A stretch of DNA of 64,000 nt, taken from NCBI RefSeq assembly GCF_900115755.1, contig NZ_FOXQ01000001.1, positions 558,001 through 622,000 of the forward strand, given 5' to 3'. A model generated the notes under the pieces. It was not told the DNA's origin. It ran no database searches and was given only the letters and a program-made list of their open reading frames with translations. Shown here piece after piece: positions 27,921-35,790 of the stretch (the first letter of the stretch is position 1; every line of letters starts with the position of its first letter). The stretch comes from Parafilimonas terrae (GTDB taxonomy: Bacteria; Bacteroidota; Bacteroidia; Chitinophagales; Chitinophagaceae). Position numbers and translations under genes: made by a program.

Positions 27921-28640
27921 ATGAAAAAAAATCCCTTAAAAGAATGGTTTGTCTTCAGCAGGCGAGACAGGAATGCCGCTTTTATACTATTGGGCCTCCT
28001 TGTAATAATTATAATACTGCCCTGTTTTTTACCTTCAAAAAAACTGAATATTCATGTGAATACAGCATTGCAGGCTGAATTAGACAAGTACAGGCAGGAA
28101 AACACCCAGCCTTTTTATGCAGCCAGTTATGCAGATACAGCAGGCGCCGATTCTATACAGTTAAAATTATTTTATTTTGATCCAAATACTTTAAGCGAAG
28201 ATGGATTTGTAAGGCTTGGCCTCTCCCCTAAAACAGCGCATACTATTATCAATTACCGCAGCAAAGGCGGCCATTTCAGGAAGCCGGAAGACCTCCGCAA
28301 AATATACAGCCTTGCAAAAGCAGATGCAGACAGAATTATTCCTTACGTGCGCATTGCACCGGAGAACAAGCCAACCATTACTTCTTCCGGAAATTCGCAG
28401 CCAGGTGAAAAACCAAAACCATCTTACGCATTCAACCAACTAAAGAAAACGGAGATCAACTCGGCTTCCGTTGAAGACTGGAAAGCCTTTCCCGGAATAG
28501 GCGATGTACTGGCCAACCGCATTGTAAAATTCAGGACAAGCATGGGTGGTTTCAAGTCTGTTGACCAGGTTGCGAAAACTTATGGTTTAAGCGATAGCGT
28601 TTTCCAGGTAATAAAACCTTACCTCTATATAAAAGAGTAA
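27921..28640 (+). CDS. ComEA-like helix-hairpin-helix protein, membrane-anchored
   Basis: A 239-residue protein with one N-terminal TM (~18-37, NAAFILLGLLVIIIILPCFL) and two HhH regions. The first is FDPNTLSEDGFVRLGLSPKTAHTIINYRSKGGHFRKPEDLRKI (~90-135); the second is INSASVEDWKAFPGIGDVLANRIVKFRTSMGGFKSVDQV (~185-225). HhH pairs bind DNA backbone; ComEA uses one in DNA uptake. The outward topology and the domain pair fit a ComEA-like role, but no competence genes are near. Probably co-transcribed with the metallo-hydrolase gene. Confidence 0.85.
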   Translation: MKKNPLKEWFVFSRRDRNAAFILLGLLVIIIILPCFLPSKKLNIHVNTALQAELDKYRQENTQPFYAASYADTAGADSIQLKLFYFDPNTLSEDGFVRLGLSPKTAHTIINYRSKGGHFRKPEDLRKIYSLAKADADRIIPYVRIAPENKPTITSSGNSQPGEKPKPSYAFNQLKKTEINSASVEDWKAFPGIGDVLANRIVKFRTSMGGFKSVDQVAKTYGLSDSVFQVIKPYLYIKE

Positions 28641-28696
28641 AAAACGATTTGTATAAAAAATATTTTGAGCAAATAAATTCTATCCCATAGCTTTAC

Positions 28697-28712
28697 ACTA
28701 ACAATCGTTAGT
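28697..28712. promoter_or_regulatory. Palindromic operator candidate before acyl-CoA dehydrogenase
   Basis: ACTAAC-aatc-GTTAGT, a perfect 6+6 bp inverted repeat with a 4-nt centre, ends 3 nt before the ATG at 28716. Size, symmetry and position suit a TetR-family repressor site of the fatty-acid type. The regulator is not in the window. Confidence 0.5.
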
Positions 28713-28715
28713 TTT

Positions 28716-29861
28716 ATGTATGCTGTAAAAGAAGAAATAACAGAACAAGTTTGTGTAATTGCCAGGGATTTTGCTAACCTGCATATTAAACCCTATGTAA
28801 TGCAATGGGATGAGGCCCAGGAATTTCCGGCACACATATTTCACAAAATGGGAGAGCTTGGACTGATGGGCGTTTTAGTACCGGAAGAATATGGGGGTTC
28901 AGGTTTTGGGTATGCAGCATATAAAGTAGTAATAGAAGAAATATCAAAAGTGTGCGGTTCCATAGGTTTAAGCCTCGCAGCGCATAATTCACTTTGCACC
29001 AATCACATCCTTTTATTTGGTAATGAAGACCAGAAGCAAAAGTATTTACCGCGACTTGCTTCGGGAGAGTGGATTGGCGCCTGGGGTTTAACAGAAGCAA
29101 ACACCGGCAGTGATGCGGGCAATATGCAATGCACGGCAAAAAAAGAAGGCAATAACTGGGCGCTGAACGGAACCAAATCGTGGATAACGCATGGCAAGAG
29201 CGGCAATGTTGCCGTTGTAGTTGCAAGAACAGGTGAACCCCGGGCAAGAAATAATGCAACTGCATTTGTTGTAGAGCGCGGAACGCCCGGCTTTTCAGCG
29301 GGAAAGAAAGAAAATAAACTTGGCATGCGCGCCAGCGAAACTGCCGAAATGGTATTTGATAATTGTATTATTCCTGATGAAAACCGGCTGGGCGAAGTTG
29401 GTGATGGCTTCAAACAATCTATGCAGGTATTGGATGGCGGAAGAATTTCCATTGCCTGCCTGTCATTAGGCATTGCCAAAGGAGCTTTTGAAGCTGCAGC
29501 AAAATATAGTAAAGAGCGGCGCCAGTTCGATCAACCCATTTCTAATTTCCAGGGCATAAGTTTTAAGATTGCCGATATGACAACTGAGATTGATGCCGCC
29601 GAGCTTTTAATTATGCGTGCCTGTTCTTTAAAAGACCAGCACAAAAAAGTTACAAGAGAAGCCGCAATGGCAAAATATTATGCCAGCGAAGTGGCCGTAA
29701 AAGTTGCTAATGAAGCGGTGCAAATATTTGGTGGCAATGGTTATACAAAAGAATTTCCGGTTGAAAAGTTTTACCGCGATGCCAAACTTTGCACAATTGG
29801 CGAAGGCACATCTGAGATACAAAAGATTGTTATTGCAAGAGAAACGCTGAATAAATTTTGA
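28716..29861 (+). CDS. Acyl-CoA dehydrogenase (short-chain type)
   Basis: A 381-residue FAD enzyme oxidising acyl-CoA to trans-2-enoyl-CoA. The helical N-terminal domain leads to [19 protein letters not shown] (FAD/substrate signature), [21 protein letters not shown], then [61 protein letters not shown] is the second acyl-CoA dehydrogenase signature with the catalytic Glu region. Length and motifs match butyryl-/short-chain acyl-CoA dehydrogenases; chain-length preference cannot be read directly. Monocistronic with its own terminator. Confidence 0.94.
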   Translation: MYAVKEEITEQVCVIARDFANLHIKPYVMQWDEAQEFPAHIFHKMGELGLMGVLVPEEYGGSGFGYAAYKVVIEEISKVCGSIGLSLAAHNSLCTNHILLFGNEDQKQKYLPRLASGEWIGAWGLTEANTGSDAGNMQCTAKKEGNNWALNGTKSWITHGKSGNVAVVVARTGEPRARNNATAFVVERGTPGFSAGKKENKLGMRASETAEMVFDNCIIPDENRLGEVGDGFKQSMQVLDGGRISIACLSLGIAKGAFEAAAKYSKERRQFDQPISNFQGISFKIADMTTEIDAAELLIMRACSLKDQHKKVTREAAMAKYYASEVAVKVANEAVQIFGGNGYTKEFPVEKFYRDAKLCTIGEGTSEIQKIVIARETLNKF

Positions 29862-29885
29862 ATAAGTTGAGGGACTTTTTCATAG

Positions 29886-29917
29886 AGGCGGGGTGTTTAC
29901 CCCGCCTGTTTTATTTT
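29886..29917 (+). terminator. Terminator after acyl-CoA dehydrogenase
   Basis: AGGCGGGGT (29886-29894) and ACCCCGCCT (29899-29907) form a 9-bp stem with a 4-nt loop, then GTTTTATTTT. A canonical intrinsic terminator. Confidence 0.88.
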
Positions 29918-29984
29918 AATGAAAATCACTTTACTTTTTAAAACACATATAAGTTGTTCTGCAGTTTCCTGGTTTTTAAAACTT

Positions 29985-30683
29985 CTATAAATCTCCCAAC
30001 TGTGGCCGCATAATAATTTCTTCCACACAGGCCTGTGGCGAAAGCAGCGATGCTGCATACACCATATTAGCAACATCGTCAACCTGCATAAGCCTTTCAG
30101 GGTTTACGCCGCTGCTGCTCCAGCTATCAGTATAAACAGCGCCGGGCATAACTGCAGTTACTTTTATGTTATAGGGTTTTAATTCTTCGCGCAGGTTTTT
30201 ACTAAAGCCAAGCAAAGCAAATTTGCTGATGCTGTAGCTGCCTCCATTTTTATATGCTGCCAGCGACGCAATGGAACACATATTAAAAATGTGGCCACGT
30301 TTTGCCTGCATCATGGCGGGCAAAACAGCCCTGGTTAAATGATAAGCGCTGCTGAGGTTTGTATCAATCATGGCCTCAAAAGTTCCATCTTTTTCTTCAT
30401 GAATATTGCCGGGCAAAAAACTGCCGGCATTATTAATCAAAATTTGTGGAGTGCCAAACTGCAAACAAAAATTTCCAAATGCTATTGCATTTTCTTTCTT
30501 ACTAATGTCTGCAGCTAAAACATCTATTGAACAGTTAGCATATTTTTCGAGCAACCGGTTTTTGGTTTCAGTTAAAAGCGCCTCATTTCTTGCACATAAA
30601 AAAAGATGATGGCCTGCTGCTGCAAATTTTTCTGCAAATGCTTCACCCAATCCCTTTGATGCGCCGGTAATTATCACGTTCAT
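29985..30683 (-). CDS. Short-chain dehydrogenase/reductase
   Basis: A 232-residue classical SDR oxidoreductase using NAD(P)H. Start set at the ATG 30683, right before NVIITGASKGLGEAF; the frame is open 27 codons further but that part is encoded by repeat DNA. The cofactor motif TGASKGLG, the NNAG motif, the catalytic Ser (MCSIASLAA) and Tyr-x-x-x-Lys (SYSISK) are all present. An Arg at CARNEALL after strand 2 suggests NADP(H) preference. Substrate unknown. Divergent from the YjjG-like gene. Confidence 0.9.
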   Translation of the reverse strand: MNVIITGASKGLGEAFAEKFAAAGHHLFLCARNEALLTETKNRLLEKYANCSIDVLAADISKKENAIAFGNFCLQFGTPQILINNAGSFLPGNIHEEKDGTFEAMIDTNLSSAYHLTRAVLPAMMQAKRGHIFNMCSIASLAAYKNGGSYSISKFALLGFSKNLREELKPYNIKVTAVMPGAVYTDSWSSSGVNPERLMQVDDVANMVYAASLLSPQACVEEIIMRPQLGDL

Positions 30684-30724
30684 AACATTGAATTTATTTA
30701 CAGGAATGTAGCTTTGCCGCTCAT

Positions 30725-30784
30725 TGCAACAACTGTATAAGGGAGTGACACAACCATGCTTCATAGCATTGCTACAGTTGGCAA
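30725..30784. repeat. Stem-loop repeat shared with 34673-34689
   Basis: CAACTGTA and TACAGTTG form the ends of a stem-loop. Inside, the 17-mer at 30739-30755 (AAGGGAGTGACACAACC) occurs in inverse orientation at 34673-34689. It lies in the 5' leader of the SDR gene. No ORF is supported. Confidence 0.5.
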
Positions 30785-30791
30785 CATACTA

Positions 30792-30799
30792 CAAATCTA
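30792..30799 (-). promoter_or_regulatory. Possible -7 element (TAGATTTG) for the SDR gene
   Basis: TAnnTTTG on the reverse strand, 108 nt before the SDR ATG; the transcript would carry the repeat stem-loop as its leader. Weak on its own. Confidence 0.25.
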
Positions 30800-30818
30800 A
30801 AATCGCGAAGCAATTATA

Positions 30819-31514
30819 ATGACATATAAACATTTATTTTTTGATCTTGACCATACGCTTTGGGACTTTGAAGCAAATGCGAAAGAAACTTTTCAGGCAC
30901 TGCACACGCAGCATGCATTACACGAAAAAGGTATTGAGGATTTTGATGAATTTTTCAACCGTTATTCTTTTCATAATACAAGGCTTTGGGACCGCTATAC
31001 AAAAGGTTATATAAAGCAGGATGAACTGCGCTGGAAACGTATTTGGTTAACGCTGCTTGATTTTAAACTGGCAGATGAAGTGTTGGCAAAAGATATGTCG
31101 GCTCAATTTCTTGAAGGATTGCCTAACAGGAAAAAATTGTTTCCCTACACAACTGAAATTTTAGAGTATCTAACACAAAAAAAATATGTGCTGCATTTAA
31201 TAACAAATGGATTTGACAGTGTGCAGCACAGTAAATTAAAACACAGCAATCTTACAGGCTATTTTAAAGAAGTAATTACATCTGAAAAATGCGGCAGTTT
31301 AAAACCGCAGAAAGAAATTTTTGAGTTTGCATTACGTGCAACCAATGCAGATGTTAAGGAGAGCATAATGATTGGTGATAATATTGAAGCCGATATTAAA
31401 GGTGCAATGGCTGCGGGTTTGGATACAATATTTGTGAACCACATAAACGCTGAAACAGATGTGCAGCCAACATATACAATTTACCATTTGAAAGAGTTGG
31501 AAAATATTTTTTAA
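30819..31514 (+). CDS. HAD-family nucleotidase, YjjG-like
   Basis: A 231-residue haloacid-dehalogenase-fold phosphatase. The nucleophile motif FFDLDHTLWDFEANA is at residues ~8-22, and the typical YjjG helical cap follows. Motif II is LITNGF, motif III is around KSGSLKP-like CGSLKPQKEIF, and motif IV is IMIGDNIEADIKGAMAAGLDTIFVN. This group removes phosphate from non-canonical pyrimidine nucleotides (house-cleaning). The gene is followed 19 nt later by the DUF433 gene on the same strand. Confidence 0.9.
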   Translation: MTYKHLFFDLDHTLWDFEANAKETFQALHTQHALHEKGIEDFDEFFNRYSFHNTRLWDRYTKGYIKQDELRWKRIWLTLLDFKLADEVLAKDMSAQFLEGLPNRKKLFPYTTEILEYLTQKKYVLHLITNGFDSVQHSKLKHSNLTGYFKEVITSEKCGSLKPQKEIFEFALRATNADVKESIMIGDNIEADIKGAMAAGLDTIFVNHINAETDVQPTYTIYHLKELENIF

Positions 31515-31533
31515 TTTTATAGAAACAGAAGAT

Positions 31534-31758
31534 ATGAACTGGAAAGATTATATTACTACAGATCCTGCAGTTTTATTTGGTAAACCCGTGATAAGAAATA
31601 CTCGCATTCCAGTTGAACTCTTATTAGAAAAAATGGCAGGTGGCTATTCAAATGATGAATTATTGAAAGCTTATCCAAAAATAACACTGAACGATTTACA
31701 AGCATGTCTGTTATTTGCAGCAGAAAGCATTAAGCATGAAAAAGTATTGGCAGTGTGA
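31534..31758 (+). CDS. DUF433 antitoxin
   Basis: A 74-residue protein of the DUF433 family (VapB-like antitoxin with winged-helix fold). The motif TTDPAVLFGKPVIRNTRIPVELLLEKMAGGYSNDELLKAYPKIT is diagnostic: G-K-P-x-I-x-x-T-R-hxV. The stop overlaps the start of the DUF5615 gene by 4 nt (GTGA), typical of toxin-antitoxin pairs. It would neutralise the PIN-like toxin and probably repress the operon. Antitoxin role is known for the family pairing but is inferred here. Confidence 0.9.
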   Translation: MNWKDYITTDPAVLFGKPVIRNTRIPVELLLEKMAGGYSNDELLKAYPKITLNDLQACLLFAAESIKHEKVLAV

Positions 31759-32111
31759 GCAAACCTAATATAGTTATTGACGAAAGTGTTGACTATGCCA
31801 TTGTGAGCGAACTTAGAGCTAACGATTTTACGATTTATGCAGTTATTGATGAAACGCCATCCATATCAGATGAAAAAGTTCTTAATATAGCGATTAATAA
31901 AAACGCATTATTAATAACAGAAGATAAAGATTTTGGAGAACTGGTTTTTCGCTTCCAATTTTTTCATAAAGGTATTTTATTAGTAAGAATGGTTAATGCA
32001 AAGTCACTTGAAAAAGCCAGAACAGTATTAAAAGTAATGAATGAACACTACGAAGAATTAATTGACAATTTCAGTGTATTAGATGATAGCAAACTCAGGA
32101 TAAGAAAATAA
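31755..32111 (+). CDS. DUF5615 PIN-like toxin
   Basis: A 118-residue PIN-like ribonuclease-fold protein starting with GTG. The catalytic acidic residues can be read: Asp in VIDESVDYAIV, Glu/Asp in SDEKVLNIAINKNALLITEDKDFGELV. LLITEDKDFGELV is the hallmark of DUF5615. The gene overlaps DUF433 by 4 nt. No disruption is seen, so the pair appears functional. Only 2 nt separate its stop from msrC, so the pair sits inside a run of close plus-strand genes. Confidence 0.9.
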   Translation: MSKPNIVIDESVDYAIVSELRANDFTIYAVIDETPSISDEKVLNIAINKNALLITEDKDFGELVFRFQFFHKGILLVRMVNAKSLEKARTVLKVMNEHYEELIDNFSVLDDSKLRIRK

Positions 32112-32113
32112 TT

Positions 32114-32590
32114 ATGGCAGAAGATTTACACGTAATTCAAGGCACAAAAGCAGAGCAATACCAATCTTTAATTCCGCAAATAAAAGGCCTGATTGAAGGT
32201 GAAACAGATGTAACGGCAAACCTTGCCAATGTAGCGGCTGCATTAAAAGAACAGTTCAAATGGTTTTGGGTTGGCTTTTATATTGTAAAAAATAATGAAC
32301 TGGTTGTTGGCCCTTTCCAGGGGCCGGTTGCCTGCACAAGAATCAAAAAAGGCAAAGGCGTTTGCGGCACAAGCTGGGAGCAGGCAAAAACAATTATTGT
32401 GGAAGACGTTGAAAAATTTCCGGGGCATATTGCCTGCAGCAGTTTATCAAGATCGGAAATTGTGATACCTGCATTTAAGAACAGTAAGGTGATTGCTGTG
32501 TTAGATGTTGACAGCGAATTACTCAACCACTTTGATGAAACAGATGCAATTTATCTTGAACAGATAGTTAAGCTTATTGCTTTTGACTAA
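32114..32590 (+). CDS. msrC: Free methionine-R-sulfoxide reductase (GAF domain)
   Basis: A 158-residue single GAF-domain protein reducing free Met-R-sulfoxide. The three conserved Cys are visible: ACTRIKKGKG, GVCGTSW and HIACSSLSRSEIVIP. FWVGFYIVKNNELVVGPFQGP is the typical core. All redox Cys are present, so activity is expected. The 3' end overlaps the convergent psd gene by 17 nt. Confidence 0.92.
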   Translation: MAEDLHVIQGTKAEQYQSLIPQIKGLIEGETDVTANLANVAAALKEQFKWFWVGFYIVKNNELVVGPFQGPVACTRIKKGKGVCGTSWEQAKTIIVEDVEKFPGHIACSSLSRSEIVIPAFKNSKVIAVLDVDSELLNHFDETDAIYLEQIVKLIAFD

Positions 32591-33242
32591 ACGAAGCAAT
32601 AACCGAAACGCCGCTTTTTACAACCTGGCCGGGCTCCACTTCAATAACAGCATCCAGGGGAAGCAACAGATCTACACGGCTGCCGAATTTTATAAACCCA
32701 AATTCATCGCCTTGTTTAAACACTTTACCTGGCGTTGCATAATTGCATATACGTTTGGCCAAAGCACCGGCAATTTGTTTTACTAAAATAGTTCCGTTGG
32801 CATTCTCCAGCACAATGCTGTGCCGTTCATTTAATACAGAAGACTTTGGATGCCAGGCCACCAGGTATTTCCCTTTATGATAATGATTATAAACTACCGT
32901 GCCATCAACCGGTACACGGTTTACATGCACATTTACAGGGCTCATAAAAATGCTTACCTGTATGCGGCTGTCATTGAAATATTCGGTGTTATTTACCTGT
33001 TCAATTACTACGACCTTTCCATCGGCAGGTGCAACAATTTTTGTTTCGGAAAATGTAAACGCCCGGTTGGGAATGCGAAAGAAAAAAACAATAAAAAAGA
33101 AAAATACAAAACTCAAAAAAAGGATGATGAATGCAATCCATTCAAAATTGTCTGAAAAAAAATAAAAGAAAAGTATGTTAATTAAAACAAGTAATAAAGC
33201 GCTTACTCCAATAATCCTGTATCCTTCACGGTGAATGGTCAT
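32574..33242 (-). CDS. psd: Phosphatidylserine decarboxylase
   Basis: A 222-residue membrane-associated enzyme making phosphatidylethanolamine. Start at the ATG 33242 (MTIHREGYRIIGVS), the common opening of the short Psd type; the upstream TTG lies in the -7 box. Two N-terminal TM helices (~10-50) precede the catalytic domain: IFMSPVNVHVNRVP, NERHSIVLENANG and FIKFGSRVDLLLP, in which the Gly-Ser bond is the self-cleavage site that yields the pyruvoyl group. It lies downstream of cdsA; both are phospholipid genes. Confidence 0.94.
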   Translation of the reverse strand: MTIHREGYRIIGVSALLLVLINILFFYFFSDNFEWIAFIILFLSFVFFFFIVFFFRIPNRAFTFSETKIVAPADGKVVVIEQVNNTEYFNDSRIQVSIFMSPVNVHVNRVPVDGTVVYNHYHKGKYLVAWHPKSSVLNERHSIVLENANGTILVKQIAGALAKRICNYATPGKVFKQGDEFGFIKFGSRVDLLLPLDAVIEVEPGQVVKSGVSVIASFSQKQ

Positions 33243-33257
33243 AACAAAAATTGACTG

Positions 33258-33265
33258 CAAATATA
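33258..33265 (-). promoter_or_regulatory. Candidate -7 element (TATATTTG) for psd
   Basis: TAnnTTTG on the reverse strand ending 15 nt before the psd ATG, so psd may have a promoter separate from cdsA. Confidence 0.45.
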
Positions 33266-33270
33266 AACAG

Positions 33271-33318
33271 TGTCGTTGACTGTTAACCGTGGACTGTTGA
33301 CCGTCAACCGGAAACTAT
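33271..33318. repeat. TTGAC/ACCGT word repeat between cdsA and psd
   Basis: A run of related words (GTTGACTGTTAACCGT, GGACTGTTGACCGTCAACCG) fills the gap between psd and cdsA. The same words recur at 37625-37665. Confidence 0.65.
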
Positions 33319-33325
33319 GAGCAAA

Positions 33326-34198
33326 TCAGAGGAAAAGTTTCACATACAGCCACACGAAAACGGTTGCAAATAAAAGCGAATCAAACCTGTCGAGAAACCC
33401 ACCGTGGCCGGGCAATATATTACCGCTGTCTTTTATACCGGCCTTACGTTTTAAACCGCTTTCAAATAAGTCTCCAAAAATGCCGGTTACACAAATCAAT
33501 GTTGAAATAATAGCCAGTTGTAAAATATCAGCATTAAAAAAAAGATGACCGAAAGCTGTAATGGTTACAACGGCCAATACGATGCCGCCTATAGTGCCTT
33601 CCCATGTTTTTTTGGGAGATATAGCAGTAAGCGGTGTTTTGCCAACTGCGGAACCAACGAGATAAGCCATGGTATCGTTTATCCACAATGTAATAATCAA
33701 TACCAGCGGCAAAACAAGGCCCATATCAAGACCAAAAAAGCTGCCGAATATCATGCCTTCGGAACGCAGGTCTATCATGCAGCCGCAACTAAAAGAAATA
33801 TACAGCAGCCCCCCTATCGAAATAAACAAAGGCTTCAGGTTAAAATTGTGGCTTAGTAAAATTTCAATCAAGGGCAGGGTTATTACGGTCAGCAACATTA
33901 AATACCAGCCAATTTCGCTAAGCTGCAAAGGCCCTATTGCATAAGCATAGTTCGTCATCCACAGCATAAAGCCCCAGCCTGCCAGCACCACACCATAATG
34001 ATGCATGAAAGAAATGGATTTATATTCAGGCGCAATTTTATCGGCTATTGCCTTAAACTCTTTCCAGCAGCCAAAATGTACGATTGAAAAAAGAATAAAA
34101 AACGTCCAGTGGTTTATTAGCAGCCCGCATAGCATTACTGCTACAAATACAAGAGAGGTAAGCGCCCTGGTTTTAAATGTTTGCACGTTAAATGCCAT
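33326..34198 (-). CDS. cdsA: Phosphatidate cytidylyltransferase
   Basis: A 290-residue polytopic inner-membrane enzyme making CDP-diacylglycerol from phosphatidate and CTP. About seven to eight TM helices. The C-terminal signature KTWEGTIGGIVLAV and RKAGIKDSGNILPGHGGFLDRFDSLLFA matches the CDS family pattern with its catalytic Asp/Ser. Together with psd, 84 nt downstream, it supplies PE. Length normal. Confidence 0.95.
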   Translation of the reverse strand: MAFNVQTFKTRALTSLVFVAVMLCGLLINHWTFFILFSIVHFGCWKEFKAIADKIAPEYKSISFMHHYGVVLAGWGFMLWMTNYAYAIGPLQLSEIGWYLMLLTVITLPLIEILLSHNFNLKPLFISIGGLLYISFSCGCMIDLRSEGMIFGSFFGLDMGLVLPLVLIITLWINDTMAYLVGSAVGKTPLTAISPKKTWEGTIGGIVLAVVTITAFGHLFFNADILQLAIISTLICVTGIFGDLFESGLKRKAGIKDSGNILPGHGGFLDRFDSLLFATVFVWLYVKLFL

Positions 34199-34247
34199 AC
34201 GTGTAATAATCGGTGAAAATAAATTAATCTGTTTTTATTTTTAAGCC

Positions 34248-34622
34248 ATGAACCTTTTAGGAAATTTAATCTGGTTAATCTTCGGCGGCTTTATTTCCGC
34301 ACTTGGATATTTTGTTATGGGCTTTGTTTTCTGTATCACCATCATCGGCATTCCGTTTGGTATTCAATGTTTCAAAATAGGCATCTTCACGCTCATGCCT
34401 TTTGGAAAAAAAGTAGTTACCACCTCTTCTTCCGGCGGCTGCCTTTCACTTTTATTCAATATCCTCTGGATCGTTACCGGCGGCCTTTACACAGCGTGCA
34501 TGCACCTTGTTTTTGCAATATTACTTTTTATAACCGTTATAGGCATACCTTTTGGCAGGCAGCATTTAAAACTCGTTGAACTAACCCTCATGCCTTTTGG
34601 AAAAGATATTGTTGCTGCGTAA
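34248..34622 (+). CDS. yccF: YccF-domain inner-membrane protein
   Basis: A 124-residue membrane protein made of two copies of the YccF motif. The repeated unit is GIPFGxQxxKxxxxTLMPFGK, at ~34-54 and ~97-118, each preceded by a hydrophobic hairpin (WLIFGGFISALGYFVMGFVFCITIIGIP; ILWIVTGGLYTACMHLVFAILLFITVIGIP). Function unknown in the family; membrane location is clear. Divergent from cdsA (49-nt gap). Confidence 0.9.
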   Translation: MNLLGNLIWLIFGGFISALGYFVMGFVFCITIIGIPFGIQCFKIGIFTLMPFGKKVVTTSSSGGCLSLLFNILWIVTGGLYTACMHLVFAILLFITVIGIPFGRQHLKLVELTLMPFGKDIVAA

Positions 34623-34672
34623 CAATCGGAGTATTTTTTTGAAACCGGCAGTTGATACATTGTGGCATCACG

Positions 34673-34689
34673 GTTGTGTCACTCCCTTG
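34673..34689. repeat. Inverse copy of the 17-mer found at 30739-30755
   Basis: GGTTGTGTCACTCCCTT is the exact reverse complement of 30739-30755, and the match continues as (A/G)TAC. It lies in the convergent gap between yccF and the reductase gene; no gene was seen in this ~150-nt gap. Confidence 0.5.
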
Positions 34690-34776
34690 TACTGCATATT
34701 TTTATGGCAGCAATACAGTGCTTCAGCCTTACTGAAACCGTTTAAAATTTGAACACAGAAGTTTCTTAACGCAAAC

Positions 34777-35448
34777 CTATTTTTCAAAAACCAATGTTTC
34801 TGCATTAGCTCCAAGTGCGGCCAATGCATCCAGTATATTTTTGGTAAACTCATCGGGCCCGCACACATAAAAATGCTGATTAAAGTTTTGGATTGTATTC
34901 CGCAAAAAAGATTTGTCAATCCGCTTATCATAATATTTGGTGCCTGGCTGACTGGTGATAACATTCATAAACCTTCCATCAAGCATCCCACTAAATTCAT
35001 CTTTTAAAATAATATCCGCTTCTGTTTTATTGGAAAATATCAGCAGATTATTCCCAAGTTCATGTTGCTGTTTTAAATGCCTGAATATGGCAATAAAAGG
35101 TGTAACGCCTGCACCACCAGCTATAAAAACGCCTTCGCCTTTATATTCTATAGCGCCCCAGGCGCTGCTTATTTCAAATTCAGCCCCAGGCGAAATGGTT
35201 TTAAGTTTATTGGTCAAACCTTCAGGATTGTCGTACAGTTTTATTGTAAACTCTAAAAAATCATCATCCGGCAGGCAGGTAAATGTAAAGGGATGTTTAT
35301 TGTCTTTCCAGCCTTCTTCATTCAGGCTCAAATCAACAGCCTGGCCTGGAGTAAACTCAAAACCTTCAGGTTTTGTAACCCTGAAAGTTTTTACATTATG
35401 TGTTCTCGGGATAATTTCTGTTACTGTAACGATGTAATTATTTTCCAT
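34777..35448 (-). CDS. FAD-dependent ferredoxin-NAD(P)H reductase-like protein
   Basis: A 223-residue oxidoreductase of the ferredoxin-reductase (FNR) superfamily. The FAD domain (~1-100) shows HNVKTFRVTKPEGFEFTPGQAVDLSL and the HPFTFTC variant of the RxYS motif. The NAD(P) domain shows GVFIAGGAGVTPFIAIFRHL and FYVCGPDEFTKNILDAL. There is no fused 2Fe-2S ferredoxin domain, so it needs a separate electron partner. Substrate unknown. Confidence 0.88.
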   Translation of the reverse strand: MENNYIVTVTEIIPRTHNVKTFRVTKPEGFEFTPGQAVDLSLNEEGWKDNKHPFTFTCLPDDDFLEFTIKLYDNPEGLTNKLKTISPGAEFEISSAWGAIEYKGEGVFIAGGAGVTPFIAIFRHLKQQHELGNNLLIFSNKTEADIILKDEFSGMLDGRFMNVITSQPGTKYYDKRIDKSFLRNTIQNFNQHFYVCGPDEFTKNILDALAALGANAETLVFEK

Positions 35449-35492
35449 AAAAAGCTTTTCCCGCTAATGTACCAAATTACAAAGCTTGTTGT

Positions 35493-35551
35493 GCTATAAA
35501 ATAAAACGGCCCCCGCATTTTATGCGAGGCGTTTGTTGCCCAACCTGGATT
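35493..35551 (-). repeat. Truncated copy of tRNA-Gln 3' end plus terminator
   Basis: This 59-nt stretch is nearly identical to 35664-35721. Differences are one extra C, one T/A change and one A/G change. On the reverse strand it reads the last ~20 nt of tRNA-Gln (T-arm 3' half and acceptor strand, with TCGGGCA changed to TTGGGCA), then the same terminator hairpin and T-run. It lacks the 5' ~50 nt, so it cannot be a tRNA. Confidence 0.85.
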
Positions 35552-35667
35552 ATTGCACTTCACGCCATGATCCGGCTCCGCTTTATATTACCCAAACGCC
35601 TCCGCCGCTTGCAGCGGCTTATGGCCGTTTTATTTTTAGCTCATGCAAACAAAAGTTCGCCTCGCTA

Positions 35668-35700
35668 TAAAATAAAACGGCCCCGCATTATATGCGAGGC
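35668..35700 (-). terminator. Terminator after tRNA-Gln
   Basis: On the reverse strand CCTCGCAT-ATA-ATGCGGGG forms an 8-bp hairpin (one G-U pair), followed by CCGTTTTATTTTA, immediately downstream of the tRNA. Confidence 0.8.
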
Positions 35701-35705
35701 GTTTG

Positions 35706-35776
35706 TTGCCCGACCTGGATTCGAACCAAGACACTCAGAACCAAAATCTGATGTACTACCCTTATACTATCGGGCA
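35706..35776 (-). tRNA. tRNA-Gln (anticodon TTG)
   Basis: The reverse strand folds as a 71-nt cloverleaf. The acceptor is TGCCCGA with TCGGGCA, the anticodon stem TCAGA/TCTGA encloses loop TTTTGGT with anticodon TTG, and the T-arm is CTTGG-TTCGAAT-CCAGG. Discriminator is A; CCA is not encoded (ACAA). It follows secG by 14 nt and is likely processed from that transcript. Confidence 0.95.
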
Positions 35777-35790
35777 ATTATTTTAATTAA

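Noticed and set aside
30684-30764. 27-residue N-terminal extension of the SDR protein
   Set aside because: Encoded by the repeat stem-loop and precedes a normal SDR start; not conserved in type.
34668-34964. 98-residue reverse-strand reading frame
   Set aside because: Overlaps the reductase gene in another frame and begins inside repeat DNA.
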